DNA of 35,323 bases, taken from contig DAOVGN010000067.1 in the NCBI GenBank assembly GCA_030672385.1, positions 1-35,323 on the forward strand, read 5' to 3'. The stretch comes from Deltaproteobacteria bacterium (GTDB lineage Bacteria; Desulfobacterota; B13-G15; RBG-16-54-18). Of the stretch, positions 12,549 to 22,615 are shown piece by piece (within the stretch, counting starts at the first letter, position 1; each line of letters starts with the position of its first letter). The position numbers were made by a program, and so were the translations under genes. A model generated the notes under the pieces. That model did not search any database. It saw nothing but the letters and a program-made list of their open reading frames with translations, and was not told the DNA's origin.

Positions 12549-13307
12549 ATGCGCATACCGATCATAGCTGGGAACTGGAAGATGCATAAGACCGTGGGGG
12601 AGGCCATCGATTTTGTGACCCGGTTGCAGGAGGAGCTGGGAGAATGGGAGGGGACGGAAGTAGTGGTGGCCCCCTCTTTTATAGTCTTGGACCCCGTTGC
12701 TCAACGCTTAAAAGGAGGAACGATCTCCTTGGCCGCCCAGGATGTCTTTTGGGAGGAGAAGGGGGCCTATACAGGAGAGGTATCCCCCCCCATGTTGAGG
12801 GATGTGGGGTGTCGATATGTGATCATCGGCCACTCCGAGAGGAGGGCATATTTTGGCGAAACCGATGAGACGGTCAATAAGAAGGTGAAGATGGCCCTTT
12901 CCCATGACCTGAATCCCATAATCTGCGTGGGGGAGTTTCTGGAGGAGAAGGAGCGTGGGGATACCTTTAACGTGGTGGAAAGGCAGGTGAAGGAGGGTTT
13001 GAGGGGGGTGGACGCAGGGACGGCCCGGCAGATTGTGGTCGCATACGAACCCATTTGGGCCATCGGGACGGGGAAGACCGCCTCCCCTGAGCAGGCCCAA
13101 GAGGTACAATCATTTATTCGGGGAATTATAGGTGATATCTTCAGCCCAGCGCTGGCGGAGGTGATCAGGATCCAATATGGGGGCAGCGTCAAACCGGACA
13201 ATATAGATGAATTGATGGTTCAGCCCGACATCGACGGTGCCTTGGTGGGAGGGGCCAGTCTGGAGGTGGAGTCCTTCGCCAGGATTGTGAGGTTTGAGAG
13301 GAAATAG
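12549..13307 (+). CDS. tpiA: Triosephosphate isomerase
   Basis: IAGNWKMHKT, IIGHSERR, VAYEPIWAIGTG, YGGSVKPDN motifs. Confidence 0.97.
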   Translation: MRIPIIAGNWKMHKTVGEAIDFVTRLQEELGEWEGTEVVVAPSFIVLDPVAQRLKGGTISLAAQDVFWEEKGAYTGEVSPPMLRDVGCRYVIIGHSERRAYFGETDETVNKKVKMALSHDLNPIICVGEFLEEKERGDTFNVVERQVKEGLRGVDAGTARQIVVAYEPIWAIGTGKTASPEQAQEVQSFIRGIIGDIFSPALAEVIRIQYGGSVKPDNIDELMVQPDIDGALVGGASLEVESFARIVRFERK

Positions 13308-13318
13308 GAGGTAATCTG

Positions 13319-13627
13319 ATGGAGGGAATACTCACTGTTGTGCATGTCTTTGTCTGTGTGTTCATGATCATGATCATCCTTTTACAGACGGGGAAAGGGG
13401 CCTCAATGGGGGCGGCCTTCGGCGGCGGTTACAGTCAGACCCTCTTTGGGAGTTCAGGACCTGTCAGTTTTTTGAACAAGTTTACCACCGTAGTGGCCGT
13501 CTTCTTCATGCTTACGTCCCTTATCTTGGCCTTTATGGGCGGCAAGCTACCTACCAAGACGGTGGTGGACGAGGTGCCACGGCAAGAGGTCCCTGTTGCC
13601 CCTGGCCCAATGGGAGGAGGTGACTGA
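13319..13627 (+). CDS. secG: Preprotein translocase subunit SecG
   Basis: Two TM segments and LLQTGKGASMGAAFGGGYSQTLFGSSGPVSFLNKFT; follows tpiA. Confidence 0.92.
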   Translation: MEGILTVVHVFVCVFMIMIILLQTGKGASMGAAFGGGYSQTLFGSSGPVSFLNKFTTVVAVFFMLTSLILAFMGGKLPTKTVVDEVPRQEVPVAPGPMGGGD

Positions 13628-13679
13628 AAGAGGACTTGTCAAAGGGGACAAGTTGGGATATGTTGTATTTAATGAAAGT

Positions 13680-13766
13680 GCCGAAGTGGTGGAATTTGGT
13701 AGACACGCCATCTTGAGGGGGTGGTGGGTTATGCCCGTGCGGGTTCAAATCCCGCCTTCGGCACCA
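13680..13766 (+). tRNA. tRNA-Leu (anticodon GAG), CCA encoded
   Basis: Acceptor GCCGAAG/CTTCGGC, anticodon arm CCATC-TTGAGGG-GGTGG, long variable arm, T arm GCGGGTTCAAATCCCGC, ACCA end. Confidence 0.96.
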
Positions 13767-13782
13767 ACTATGGTAGATGCAA

Positions 13783-13811
13783 AGGGGAGATGGCCTTCCA
13801 TCTCCTTTTTA
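13783..13811 (+). terminator. Rho-independent terminator downstream of tRNA-Leu
   Basis: GGAGATGG-CCTT-CCATCTCC followed by TTTTT. Confidence 0.8.
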
Positions 13812-13820
13812 ATTTTTGGA

Positions 13821-13934
13821 TCTTCTCCAATTTGGGTTGGTGGCATTGAAAGGATTCGAGGAACCAACTATAAGGGTTCTAGGGGTCTAGGAGTCCAAGA
13901 TTCTAGTGAAAGACAAACACTTGAACCCTTGACC
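13821..13934 (-). repeat. Dispersed intergenic repeat, copy B (opposite orientation, one end diverged)
   Basis: TCTTCTCCAA end, AAGGATTCGA and TTCTAGTGAAAGACAAAC blocks match the reverse complements of copies A and C. Confidence 0.65.
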
Positions 13935-13975
13935 TCTGTATTTTTAAAGGCCTGGCAGTGTATGGAGGCTAATTG

Positions 13976-14005
13976 TTGACAGGGTTGATGGTTAGCTTAT
14001 AGAAT
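13976..14005 (+). promoter_or_regulatory. Candidate sigma70-type promoter upstream of proS
   Basis: TTGACA at 13976-13981; -10 either TATAGA (16-bp spacer) or TAGAAT (18-bp spacer). Confidence 0.5.
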
Positions 14006-14087
14006 GCAGCTAAAAAAGTGAGGATCATGGAGTATGTGGAGATGGTCCTTGCAGGGGGGCGACTAAGTCCATATTGAGGGTTAAGGG

Positions 14088-15815
14088 ATGCGATATTATC
14101 AGTTGCTGTTGCCTACCTTAAGGGAGGAGCCGGCGGAGGCGGAGGTGGAGAGCCATAAGCTGATGTTGCGGGCCGGTATGATCAGAAAGGTGGCTGCAGG
14201 TATCTATACATTTCTCCCCCTAGGGGTTCGGGTCATGCATAAGGTGGAGCGGATCATCAGGGAGGAGATGAATAGGGCAGGGGCCCAGGAGGTTTTGATG
14301 TCGTGCGTCCTTCCGGCGGACCTTTGGAAGGAGAGCGGCCGCTGGGAGCAATACGGAAGGGAACTGCTCAGGATAAAGGATAGACATGAACGGGAGTATT
14401 GCCTCGGTCCCACCCACGAGGAGATGATCACAGATATCGCCCGCCGGGAAATACGGTCCTATCGCCAACTTCCCGTCAACCTTTACCAGATCCAGACCAA
14501 GTTCCGGGATGAGGTGAGACCCAGGTTTGGGGTGATGCGCGCCCGGGAGTTTATCATGAAGGATGCCTATAGCTTTGACGCCGATGAAGAAGGTGCGCAG
14601 AAGAGTTATTGGCAGATGTTCGATGCCTATGCGATGATATTCAGGCGAAGTGGCCTGAGGTTCAGGGCGGTGGAGGCCGATACAGGGCTCATCGGAGGAA
14701 GTTTCTCCCACGAGTTTATGGTCCTGGCTGATACTGGAGAAGATGTCGTCGCGAGTTGTGGGGAATGTGACTATGCAGCCAACCTAGAACGGGCGGAGGT
14801 GGGCAGGGTTGTGGAGGAGGCGGATGAGGAGATAAAAGGATTGGAGAGGGTGGATACCCCTGCCCAAAAGAGTGTAGAGGAGGTGACCGAATTCCTCAAC
14901 GTCTCTCCGCAGAGATTGGTAAAGACCATCATCTTTGATACGGGTAAAGAGGTGATAGCTGCCCTAGTCAGGGGCGATCATGAAATAAATGAGAGCAAGT
15001 TGCGCCGGCACCTGGGAGCACTCCAGATGCAGATGGCCGGTGATGAGTTAATTGCTGATGTCACTCATGCCCCCAAGGGCTTTGCTGGACCGGTGGGGCT
15101 CGATCTGAAGATCATCGCCGATTATGCCCTGGAGGGAATGAGAAATTTTGTGACCGGCGCCAACGAACCAGATACTCATCTGATCAACGTAAATCTGGAG
15201 AGGGATTTTCAGGTAGATGAGTTTACGGATATCCGTCTGGCAAAGGAGGGCGATCCCTGCCCCAGGTGTCCGGGGAGGTTGCAGATGTTCAGGGGGATCG
15301 CGGTGGGGCAAATCTTCAGATTGGGGACCAAATACAGTGAGGCCATGGGTGCCACCTATCTCGATCCTCAGGGCAGAGAGAAACCCCTGATCATGGGTTG
15401 CTATGGCATTGGGGTGGGCAGAACCGTGGCAGCGGCTATTGAACAAAACCACGATGAAAACGGCATCATCTTCCCTATATCTATTGCCCCCTTTCATGTC
15501 CTGATCTTGCCTGTCAATAACAAAGACGCCCAGATCATGAGGGCAGCAGAAGATATCTACACTCTTCTCCAAGAGAAGGGGGTAGAGGTCCTCTTGGACG
15601 ACAGGGATGAGCGGCCAGGTGTGAAGTTTAAAGACGCAGACCTCATCGGCATCCCCCTTCGCCTGACGGTGGGGGAGAAGAACCTGAAGAAGGGAAAAGT
15701 GGAGATGAAGATAAGGAGGTCTGGAGAGGTTGTCCTGGTGGAGCTGGAAGGGGTACCAGAGGTGGCAATGAGGATGATCTCCGAACAGTTGGGAGATGGG
15801 GTTTCTGTTTCATGA
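14088..15815 (+). CDS. proS: Prolyl-tRNA synthetase
   Basis: 575 aa; MRYYQLLLPTLREEPAEAEVESHKLMLRAGMIRKVAAGIYTFLPLG, LGPTHEEMITDIAR, VMRAREFIMKDAYSFD. Confidence 0.97.
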   Translation: MRYYQLLLPTLREEPAEAEVESHKLMLRAGMIRKVAAGIYTFLPLGVRVMHKVERIIREEMNRAGAQEVLMSCVLPADLWKESGRWEQYGRELLRIKDRHEREYCLGPTHEEMITDIARREIRSYRQLPVNLYQIQTKFRDEVRPRFGVMRAREFIMKDAYSFDADEEGAQKSYWQMFDAYAMIFRRSGLRFRAVEADTGLIGGSFSHEFMVLADTGEDVVASCGECDYAANLERAEVGRVVEEADEEIKGLERVDTPAQKSVEEVTEFLNVSPQRLVKTIIFDTGKEVIAALVRGDHEINESKLRRHLGALQMQMAGDELIADVTHAPKGFAGPVGLDLKIIADYALEGMRNFVTGANEPDTHLINVNLERDFQVDEFTDIRLAKEGDPCPRCPGRLQMFRGIAVGQIFRLGTKYSEAMGATYLDPQGREKPLIMGCYGIGVGRTVAAAIEQNHDENGIIFPISIAPFHVLILPVNNKDAQIMRAAEDIYTLLQEKGVEVLLDDRDERPGVKFKDADLIGIPLRLTVGEKNLKKGKVEMKIRRSGEVVLVELEGVPEVAMRMISEQLGDGVSVS

Positions 15816-16285
15816 AGATATATTCACTGGGCACGAGCACCCGTACCATTGAGGAGTTCATAGGGATACTGAAGGCTTACGGCATAGAGGTCGCGGCGGA
15901 TGTGAGGAGTTTTCCCAAGAGCCGCTTTCTACATTTCCAACAAGCGGAACTCACCCGTTTTCTAAGTGAGGAGGGGATAAAGTATGTCTATTTGGGAAAA
16001 GAACTTGGGGGTTACCGCAAGGAAGGATATGATCTCTATATGGGCTCTCTCCCATATAAACGAGGGTTGAAGAAACTGGAGGAGATAGCAGAGAGGAAGA
16101 CGACCGCCTTCTTCTGCGCCGAGAGACTTCCCTGAAAGTGTCATCGGAGGTTTATCGGCGCCAGCTTGCAGGAGAAGGGATGGGAGGTCGTCCATATCAT
16201 CGAGGAGGGGAAGGTTTGGTTCCCTCGGCCCCTCTTTCGATCAGCTCTAGAGGAGGAAAGGATTGACTGTGGATGTATTGGGTGA
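15812..16285 (+). pseudogene. DUF488 family gene interrupted by an in-frame TGA (16133-16135); possibly a pseudogene or sequence error
   Basis: Frame continues in phase across the TGA: ..TTAFFCAERLP[TGA]KCHRRFIGASLQEKGWEVVHIIEEGKVWFPRPLF.. to the stop at 16283-16285; DUF488 proteins usually carry Trp at this position (CAE..PW[RK]CHR). Confidence 0.75.
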
Positions 16286-18044
16286 TTGGCGCCGTACCCA
16301 TAATTGTGGCGAACTGAGAAGGAAGGACGCCGGTAACCCAGCCGTCTTGATGGGCTGGGTTCAACGCCGAAGGGATCATGGAGGATTGATCTTTGTGGAT
16401 TTGCGGGACAGGTACGGGGTGGTTCAGGTGGTCTTTAACCCTGATATAGACCCCCAGGTTCATGCCAAGGCCCACTCTATACGGGGCGAATACGTCATCG
16501 CAGCCCATGGTAAGGTGGCATTGAGGCCGCAGGGGACGGAGAACCCCCGTCTGGCCACAGGGGAGATAGAGGTAATGGCCCATGAGTTAAAGATCCTTAA
16601 TGAGTCCAAGACCCCCCCCTTCCCCATCGAGAATGAGGCCGAGGTGGCGGAGAACGTAAGACTCAGGTATAGGTATTTGGATCTCCGCAGGCGTAGGTTG
16701 CAGGAGAACCTGATTCTCAGACATAGGGTGTCCAAGGTAGCGAGAGACTATCTTTCGTCCCAGGGTTTTCTCGAGATCGAGACTCCCTTTTTGACCCGCA
16801 GCACCCCTGAGGGGGCCAGGGACTACCTCGTTCCTAGTCGCCTTACTCCCGGCGGTTTCTACGCACTCCCCCAATCCCCCCAACTGTTTAAACAGCTTTT
16901 AATGATCTCTGGCTTCGACCGTTATTTTCAGATCGTCAAGTGCTTCCGAGATGAGGATCTCAGGGCCGATCGCCAGCCGGAGTTTACCCAGATAGATGTG
17001 GAGATGTCCTTCGTAGGTGCCGAGGACGTTCAAGAGTGCATGGAGGGGATGTTGGAGACCATATTCAGCGAGATCTTGGGTGTTGAACTCAAAAGGCCCT
17101 TCCCCAAGATGAGCTATCAGGATGCGATCTCCAGGTACGGTTCGGACCGTCCTGACATACGTTTTGGGATGGAGCTAGTCGATGTTACCGATTTGGTCTC
17201 TCGGTCACAATTTCAGGTATTTAACCAGATGTTAGATAGGGGAGGGATTGTCAAGGGGATGAACGTAAAGGGGGGTGGAGGCCGCTCACGCAAGGAGATC
17301 GATGGGCTCGTCGAGGTAGCAAAGGTCTATGGAGCAGGGGGGCTGGCCTGGATTAAGGTGGAGGCCGAAGGTTGCACGTCCCCTATTGACAAATTCTTCC
17401 GGCCCGAAGATTTACAGGAGATAACCATCAGGATGGAGGGGGAACATGGGGATCTTCTTATCTTTGTCGCCGATAGGGCTAAGGTGGTACATGAGACCTT
17501 AGGTCATTTGCGGCTGCATCTGGCCAGGGAGATGGGATTAATAAAGGAGGGGACCTATCAATTCCTCTGGGTTGTCGATTTTCCTTTACTGGAATATGAT
17601 GAAGAGCAGGGTAGATATGCGGCTGTACATCACCCCTTTACCGCCCCTAAGGATGAGGATGTGGCGCAGCTCAAAGATGCTCCCCTGGAGGTCAGGGCCA
17701 AGGCATATGATATCGTCTTGAATGGCGCGGAGATTGGGGGGGGAAGCATACGAAACCATCGTGGGAATATTCAGAGTTTGATCTTTGATATCTTGGGGAT
17801 CGGGCCAGAGGAGGCCGAGGAAAAGTTCGGTTTTCTCCTGGAGGCCCTCGATTATGGAGCCCCTCCCCATGGAGGGATCGCCTTCGGCTTCGATAGACTG
17901 GTTATGTTGCTGTGCGGTGCTGAATCCATCAGGGAAGTCATCCCCTTTCCCAAGACCCAGAAGGCCACCTGCCTCCTTACCGGTGCCCCCACCAAGGTGG
18001 ACATAGAGCAGTTAAAGGAGCTTCATCTAGATATAAAGATCTGA
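16263..18044 (+). CDS. aspS: Aspartyl-tRNA synthetase
   Basis: [45 protein letters not shown]; class II motifs; [15 protein letters not shown]. Exact start uncertain (TTG 16263 or GTG 16269). Confidence 0.96.
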   Translation: MTVDVLGDWRRTHNCGELRRKDAGNPAVLMGWVQRRRDHGGLIFVDLRDRYGVVQVVFNPDIDPQVHAKAHSIRGEYVIAAHGKVALRPQGTENPRLATGEIEVMAHELKILNESKTPPFPIENEAEVAENVRLRYRYLDLRRRRLQENLILRHRVSKVARDYLSSQGFLEIETPFLTRSTPEGARDYLVPSRLTPGGFYALPQSPQLFKQLLMISGFDRYFQIVKCFRDEDLRADRQPEFTQIDVEMSFVGAEDVQECMEGMLETIFSEILGVELKRPFPKMSYQDAISRYGSDRPDIRFGMELVDVTDLVSRSQFQVFNQMLDRGGIVKGMNVKGGGGRSRKEIDGLVEVAKVYGAGGLAWIKVEAEGCTSPIDKFFRPEDLQEITIRMEGEHGDLLIFVADRAKVVHETLGHLRLHLAREMGLIKEGTYQFLWVVDFPLLEYDEEQGRYAAVHHPFTAPKDEDVAQLKDAPLEVRAKAYDIVLNGAEIGGGSIRNHRGNIQSLIFDILGIGPEEAEEKFGFLLEALDYGAPPHGGIAFGFDRLVMLLCGAESIREVIPFPKTQKATCLLTGAPTKVDIEQLKELHLDIKI

Positions 18045-18107
18045 GACGACCTGAAGGTTGTCTCTTCAGGGGGCCTGTGGTCCCCAAAGAGATGGGCTTT
18101 GCCCATC

Positions 18108-19499
18108 CTACCCTATTTCTTCCCTTTTTATCTTTAAAAGGAGTTTATCCTTGGGGTGTATCAGATTTCCTCTGATATTGTTCCAGCACTTTATCTCCTC
18201 AATATCTAGGTTATACATAAGGGCTATATCCCATAAGGTATCGCCTTCCTTTACCACATAGAAGATCTCATCTAAGGAGGCTTCATCTTTTTTTGGTTTC
18301 CACCTCTTGACCTCGACCTTTCTCTTTCTTTCCTTCTTTTTTAGGGATAATGCCTTGTCAGCAGGGATGGGGATGATGATGTGGGTTCCCGCCCGGAGGT
18401 GTCTTGGATTCCTGATATGGTTGATCTGCATGATAGGTCTTACACCTGTTCTATACCGCCTGGCGATGTGGGAGAGGGTTTCCCCCATCCTTACCCGATG
18501 GCATCGAAACGTTATCCTCTCCGAGGGCTTGAGTTGGGAGAAGTTTTGAAAAAAGACCTCTTTTTTCCCGGCGGGTATTTTTACTTGATAGCCGGGGTAA
18601 TTGGGGGGTGTACACCATCGTCTGAGCTCCGGATTTAGGGCCTTGATGGTACTGTAGTCAAATTCGCAGCAGCGTGCGATCACCCTGAGGTCTGTGGCAT
18701 CAGGGATCTCCACCTTTTCATAACGGATAGGTTCGTCGTACTCTATGTCTGCAAAACCATATTTTTTAGGTTCCTTGGCGATAAGGGCGGCGGCGATCAT
18801 TTTGGGGACAAAGTTCTTGGTCTCCATTTTCAAGTACCTGTACTTTGATAATTCCCAGAAGTCCCCCGTCCGGTAGCGACGTATGGCCCTAGAGATCTTA
18901 CCCTCCCCCGCATTATATCCCGCTGCAGCCAGATACCAGCAGCTGAACTGGTCGTATAGGTTCTTTAGGTATCTGGCTGCAGCGATAGTAGACTTTTCTG
19001 GGTCCCTTCGCTCATCTATCCACCAGTTGACCACCAGACCGTATCTCTTCCCCGTCTGAAAGATGAACTGCCATGGCCCCGACGCCCTGCGGCGTGAGTA
19101 GGCCTTAGGGTTGAAGCCACTTTCGATCATGGCCAGATAGACTAGATCTTCAGGCAGTCCATTATCCCTCAAGAGCTCCTTCATCATCGGGATGTATTTA
19201 CCAGATCTCTGCAACCAGCGGGCAAAGGCCTTTCTGTGCTCGATCTTAAAGTACTCGATAAAATACTCCACCCTATCATTTATCACGATGGGAATATCAA
19301 AGGTGATCTCCTTCTCTCCCTCACCTATTTCCAGGGGGGTTCTCTCTTCCTGCACCCCTGTCTTTTTAGATTGATCTGATAACTCAAGGGATTGAAGGGG
19401 AGGAGTTTCTTCTTTTTTTAGGAAATGAGGGCTACAGGCGACTAAGGAGAAGAATAGGATACCGATCAACCAAAGAGATTTCTTCAAAGCTACCTCCAC
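18108..19499 (-). CDS. MltD-like lytic transglycosylase lipoprotein with two LysM domains
   Basis: Lipobox LVAC; PEDLVYLAMIESGFNPKAYSRRRASGPWQFIFQTGKRYGL; C-terminal LysM repeats (RVRMGETLSHIARRYRT, YVVKEGDTLWDIALMYNLD). Confidence 0.92.
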   Translation of the reverse strand: MEVALKKSLWLIGILFFSLVACSPHFLKKEETPPLQSLELSDQSKKTGVQEERTPLEIGEGEKEITFDIPIVINDRVEYFIEYFKIEHRKAFARWLQRSGKYIPMMKELLRDNGLPEDLVYLAMIESGFNPKAYSRRRASGPWQFIFQTGKRYGLVVNWWIDERRDPEKSTIAAARYLKNLYDQFSCWYLAAAGYNAGEGKISRAIRRYRTGDFWELSKYRYLKMETKNFVPKMIAAALIAKEPKKYGFADIEYDEPIRYEKVEIPDATDLRVIARCCEFDYSTIKALNPELRRWCTPPNYPGYQVKIPAGKKEVFFQNFSQLKPSERITFRCHRVRMGETLSHIARRYRTGVRPIMQINHIRNPRHLRAGTHIIIPIPADKALSLKKKERKRKVEVKRWKPKKDEASLDEIFYVVKEGDTLWDIALMYNLDIEEIKCWNNIRGNLIHPKDKLLLKIKREEIG

Positions 19500-19586
19500 T
19501 GCCGATGGCTGAGAATGGGGATAGCTTAACTGAGGCGAAATTCCTTGTCAAGAATTTTAGTCAAGGGGGCGGTAACGAGAAAGGGA

Positions 19587-20957
19587 CTATTCCTTTTTTA
19601 GGTTGTATTTTTTGATCTTATTATAGAGGGTGACGCGATCGATCTCCAATATCCCAGCCGATTTTTGGATATTCCAATTATTTTCGTCCAAAATTTTTAA
19701 TATATGTTGTTTTTCAGTAGCTTTTAAGCTCTTTTCTTCTCGGGATTGTGACAGACTTTCTTCCTCCATTACTTGAGGGGATAGGTGCAGATCCTCTGCC
19801 TTGATGAAATTTCCCTTGGCGATGACCATGGCACGCTCTATCACATTCTCCAGCTCCCGCACATTGCCAGGCCAGTCGTATTTCATCAACATATCCAACG
19901 CCTCTTCTGCGATCCTTGCGACCTTTTTCTCCATCTCTATGTTAAACTTTTCTATAAAGTGATGGACCAAGAGGGGGATGTCTTCTTTTCGTTTCCTTAG
20001 GGGAGGTAGCTCTATGGAGATGACGTTCAGGCGATAATAAAGATCGTCTCTGAATTTCTCCTCCTCTACAGCCCTTTTCAGGTCACGGTTGGTAGCGGCG
20101 ATGATGCGCACATCGACCTTGGTCGGGCTTGTGCCTCCAACCCGAGTGAACTCCTTCTCTTGTAAAACCCGAAGGAGATTGAGTTGCACCTTGGGACTTA
20201 TATCTCCGATCTCATCCAAGAATATGGTACCGTCGTTGGCAAGCTCAAACTTCCCCTTTTTCTGTGTCTTGGCGTCGGTAAAGGCCCCCTTCTCATGTCC
20301 GAAGAGTTCGCTCTCGAGTAACGTTTCGGTCAGGGCGACACAGGAGACAGGGATGAAAGGTCCGTTGAACCGCAGGCTCTCATTATGGATTGCCCTTGCC
20401 AGAAGTTCTTTCCCCGTACCGCTTTCGCCCAAGATCAAGATGTTGGAGTTGCTTTTAGCTACGGTGCGGGCGAACTCGAACATCTTTTGCATCTTGGGAC
20501 TCTTGCTTATAAGGTCATGAAGTTGGTATTGCTTTTTGAGCTCCTTGCGCAGGTAGGATATTTCCTTCACTAACTGCTGGCTATCAATCAGCTTCTTGAT
20601 GAGCAGGGATATCTCTTCGGGATTGAAGGGTTTGACTAAATAGTCATAGGCCCCCTTTTTTATGGCCTCAACGGCCGTATTGACGGTGGCATAGGCGGTG
20701 ATCATGATCGACTGAACCTCCGGGCGGATCTCCTTTATCTTCTCCATCAATTCAAGGCCATCCATCCTTGGCATCTTTAAGTCCACCAAGGCTATATCCC
20801 AGGGTTTCTCCTTGATCTTTTCCAGGGCCTTGAAGCCGTCCTCAGCGGCTTCTACATGGTATCCATCCTCTTGAAGCCAATCAAGCAGGGAACTTCGCAC
20901 AATTTCTTCATCGTCAACTATCAGTATTTTTACATCTTCTTTCATCCCCTTCTCCAT
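19587..20957 (-). CDS. NtrC-family sigma-54-dependent response regulator
   Basis: Receiver domain (ILIVDDEEIVRSSL), AAA+ (LGESGTGKELLARAIH, GHEKGAFTDA), C-terminal Fis-type HTH. Confidence 0.95.
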   Translation of the reverse strand: MEKGMKEDVKILIVDDEEIVRSSLLDWLQEDGYHVEAAEDGFKALEKIKEKPWDIALVDLKMPRMDGLELMEKIKEIRPEVQSIMITAYATVNTAVEAIKKGAYDYLVKPFNPEEISLLIKKLIDSQQLVKEISYLRKELKKQYQLHDLISKSPKMQKMFEFARTVAKSNSNILILGESGTGKELLARAIHNESLRFNGPFIPVSCVALTETLLESELFGHEKGAFTDAKTQKKGKFELANDGTIFLDEIGDISPKVQLNLLRVLQEKEFTRVGGTSPTKVDVRIIAATNRDLKRAVEEEKFRDDLYYRLNVISIELPPLRKRKEDIPLLVHHFIEKFNIEMEKKVARIAEEALDMLMKYDWPGNVRELENVIERAMVIAKGNFIKAEDLHLSPQVMEEESLSQSREEKSLKATEKQHILKILDENNWNIQKSAGILEIDRVTLYNKIKKYNLKKE

Positions 20958-20995
20958 CCCTTTTTGAAGATAATTGATATCATAGCGTTGCTCTA

Positions 20996-22615
20996 TTAGC
21001 CCATCCCTTGTTCCTCTATAGGGGTACTTGTCTCAGTTGCCTTGGGCTTAATCGGCAACTTGAAGATGAAGGTGGTCCCCTCGCCCACTTTGCTCTTTAC
21101 CTCGATAGTGCCCTGGTGAGAGTTGGTAATCCCATAGACCACCGATAACCCCAACCCTGTACCCTGCTCCTTGGAGGTAAAGAAGGGGTCAAAGACCCTG
21201 GGCAGGTCTTCTTCTGCAATACCTACCCCGTTGTCTTTGATATCTACCTTGACCATTTGTTCCTCTTCCGAAAATATGGTGGTGATGGCCAATCTACCGT
21301 TATCTTTAATTGCCTCGCAGGCATTGAGGATGATGTTGACGAAAACCTGCCTCAGTTGCATAGGGTCGGCCACGATAGGGGGGAGCTGGCCAAACCTCTT
21401 CTCTAATTTAATCTCTTGCAAGGCTATTTGATTGGTCAAGAGTGATAGGGCTTCATCCATCACCGCATTGATATCCACATTGGGCTTCAAGGAGGGCTCC
21501 CTTTGTCGAGCAAAGTCGAGGAGGTTTCTCACGATGCTGCTGCACCTCTCCGTTTCCCTCTCCATGATCGCCAGATGGGAGCGGAACTTAGGGATGTCGT
21601 CTCTACTGAAGCGTTCCTTGTTTAGCTTCTTTTCCATCAGCTTAGTATAGGTCATGATTCCACTCAAAGGGTTGTTTATCTCATGGGCGATGGTGGCGGC
21701 CAACTTGCCGATGGAGGCAAGCTTCTCCGACTGCAAGAGCTGGTATTGGGCCGCTTTCAGTTCGGAAGTCCTTTCCTCCACCTTTTCCTCTAAGGTTCGT
21801 ATCAATTCTTTAATATCATTATCGGCCTTTTTCAGCCTTTGTGTCATCTTGTTGAAGGATTCGGCCAGTTGCCCGATCTCGTCCTGCGAGTGGGAGGTGA
21901 AGTGGTAGTCAAAATCCCCTGCTGCCACCCTGGTCGTCCCCTCGGCCAACTCTTTGACCGGCCGATAGACCGCCCTCTGGATAATCAGACCGATAATGGT
22001 GGAGACCGCCAGGATGGTGATGGCCGCAAAAAATGTAGTCTTATCCCTAATCTCTTTTATACTTTTATCCGTGTCGGCCAGAGAGACTGAGACATCAAGT
22101 ACCCCCAAGACCTTCTGCTCAGGAGGATGGTAATGACACTGGGCGTTATAGCAATCGGGCTCATTGTAGATGGGATTGATCATCCCCAACACCCGGTGCT
22201 TCCCAACCTTGAAGATCCTGCTCCTCTTTGGGATGTCCAACCTCTCCAGTGGCTTATCTACAGCATGGCAGGCGTAGCAGGCCTCTGCCCTTTTCCCCAC
22301 CATTTTGCCTATCTCCTCCTTGTCGGAGGAGAACTGGATCTCCCCCTCTTTGTTGAATATCCTTACCTTTTCTATCCCCTCCTGTGTTCCAACGGTTTCA
22401 ATCGAGTTGTAGAGGGCCTCCCGATAGTTATGCAGCATGTCAAACCTGAGGCTCCTCTTCAACGTGCCACTCAACTGTTTGGCCCCAAGGATGGCCTCAT
22501 CGAGCAGGTGTCTCCGTTGGACAGTTAAATTGACATAGGCGAAGGTCCCGATCACAATAACTGTGATTACCCCTACCCAAAAGATGAGCTTAACACTTAA
22601 ACTCCGGTACCACAT
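20996..22615 (-). CDS. Membrane sensor histidine kinase with c-type haem-binding motifs in the sensor region
   Basis: N-terminal TM; CYACH and CYNAQCH motifs; second TM, HAMP, HisKA (TIAHEINNPLSGI), HATPase (VKVDIKDNGVGI, GTGLGLSVVYGI). Confidence 0.93.
   Translation of the reverse strand: MWYRSLSVKLIFWVGVITVIVIGTFAYVNLTVQRRHLLDEAILGAKQLSGTLKRSLRFDMLHNYREALYNSIETVGTQEGIEKVRIFNKEGEIQFSSDKEEIGKMVGKRAEACYACHAVDKPLERLDIPKRSRIFKVGKHRVLGMINPIYNEPDCYNAQCHYHPPEQKVLGVLDVSVSLADTDKSIKEIRDKTTFFAAITILAVSTIIGLIIQRAVYRPVKELAEGTTRVAAGDFDYHFTSHSQDEIGQLAESFNKMTQRLKKADNDIKELIRTLEEKVEERTSELKAAQYQLLQSEKLASIGKLAATIAHEINNPLSGIMTYTKLMEKKLNKERFSRDDIPKFRSHLAIMERETERCSSIVRNLLDFARQREPSLKPNVDINAVMDEALSLLTNQIALQEIKLEKRFGQLPPIVADPMQLRQVFVNIILNACEAIKDNGRLAITTIFSEEEQMVKVDIKDNGVGIAEEDLPRVFDPFFTSKEQGTGLGLSVVYGITNSHQGTIEVKSKVGEGTTFIFKLPIKPKATETSTPIEEQGMG

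Noticed and set aside
13596-13979. ORF 13596..13979 (+)
   Set aside because: It reads through the end of secG, the tRNA-Leu, its terminator and repeat copy B; not a plausible CDS.
16136-16200. SECIS-like element after the DUF488 TGA
   Set aside because: No convincing stem-loop at the right distance, and the position corresponds to a conserved Trp rather than a redox Cys; nonsense or sequence error is simpler.
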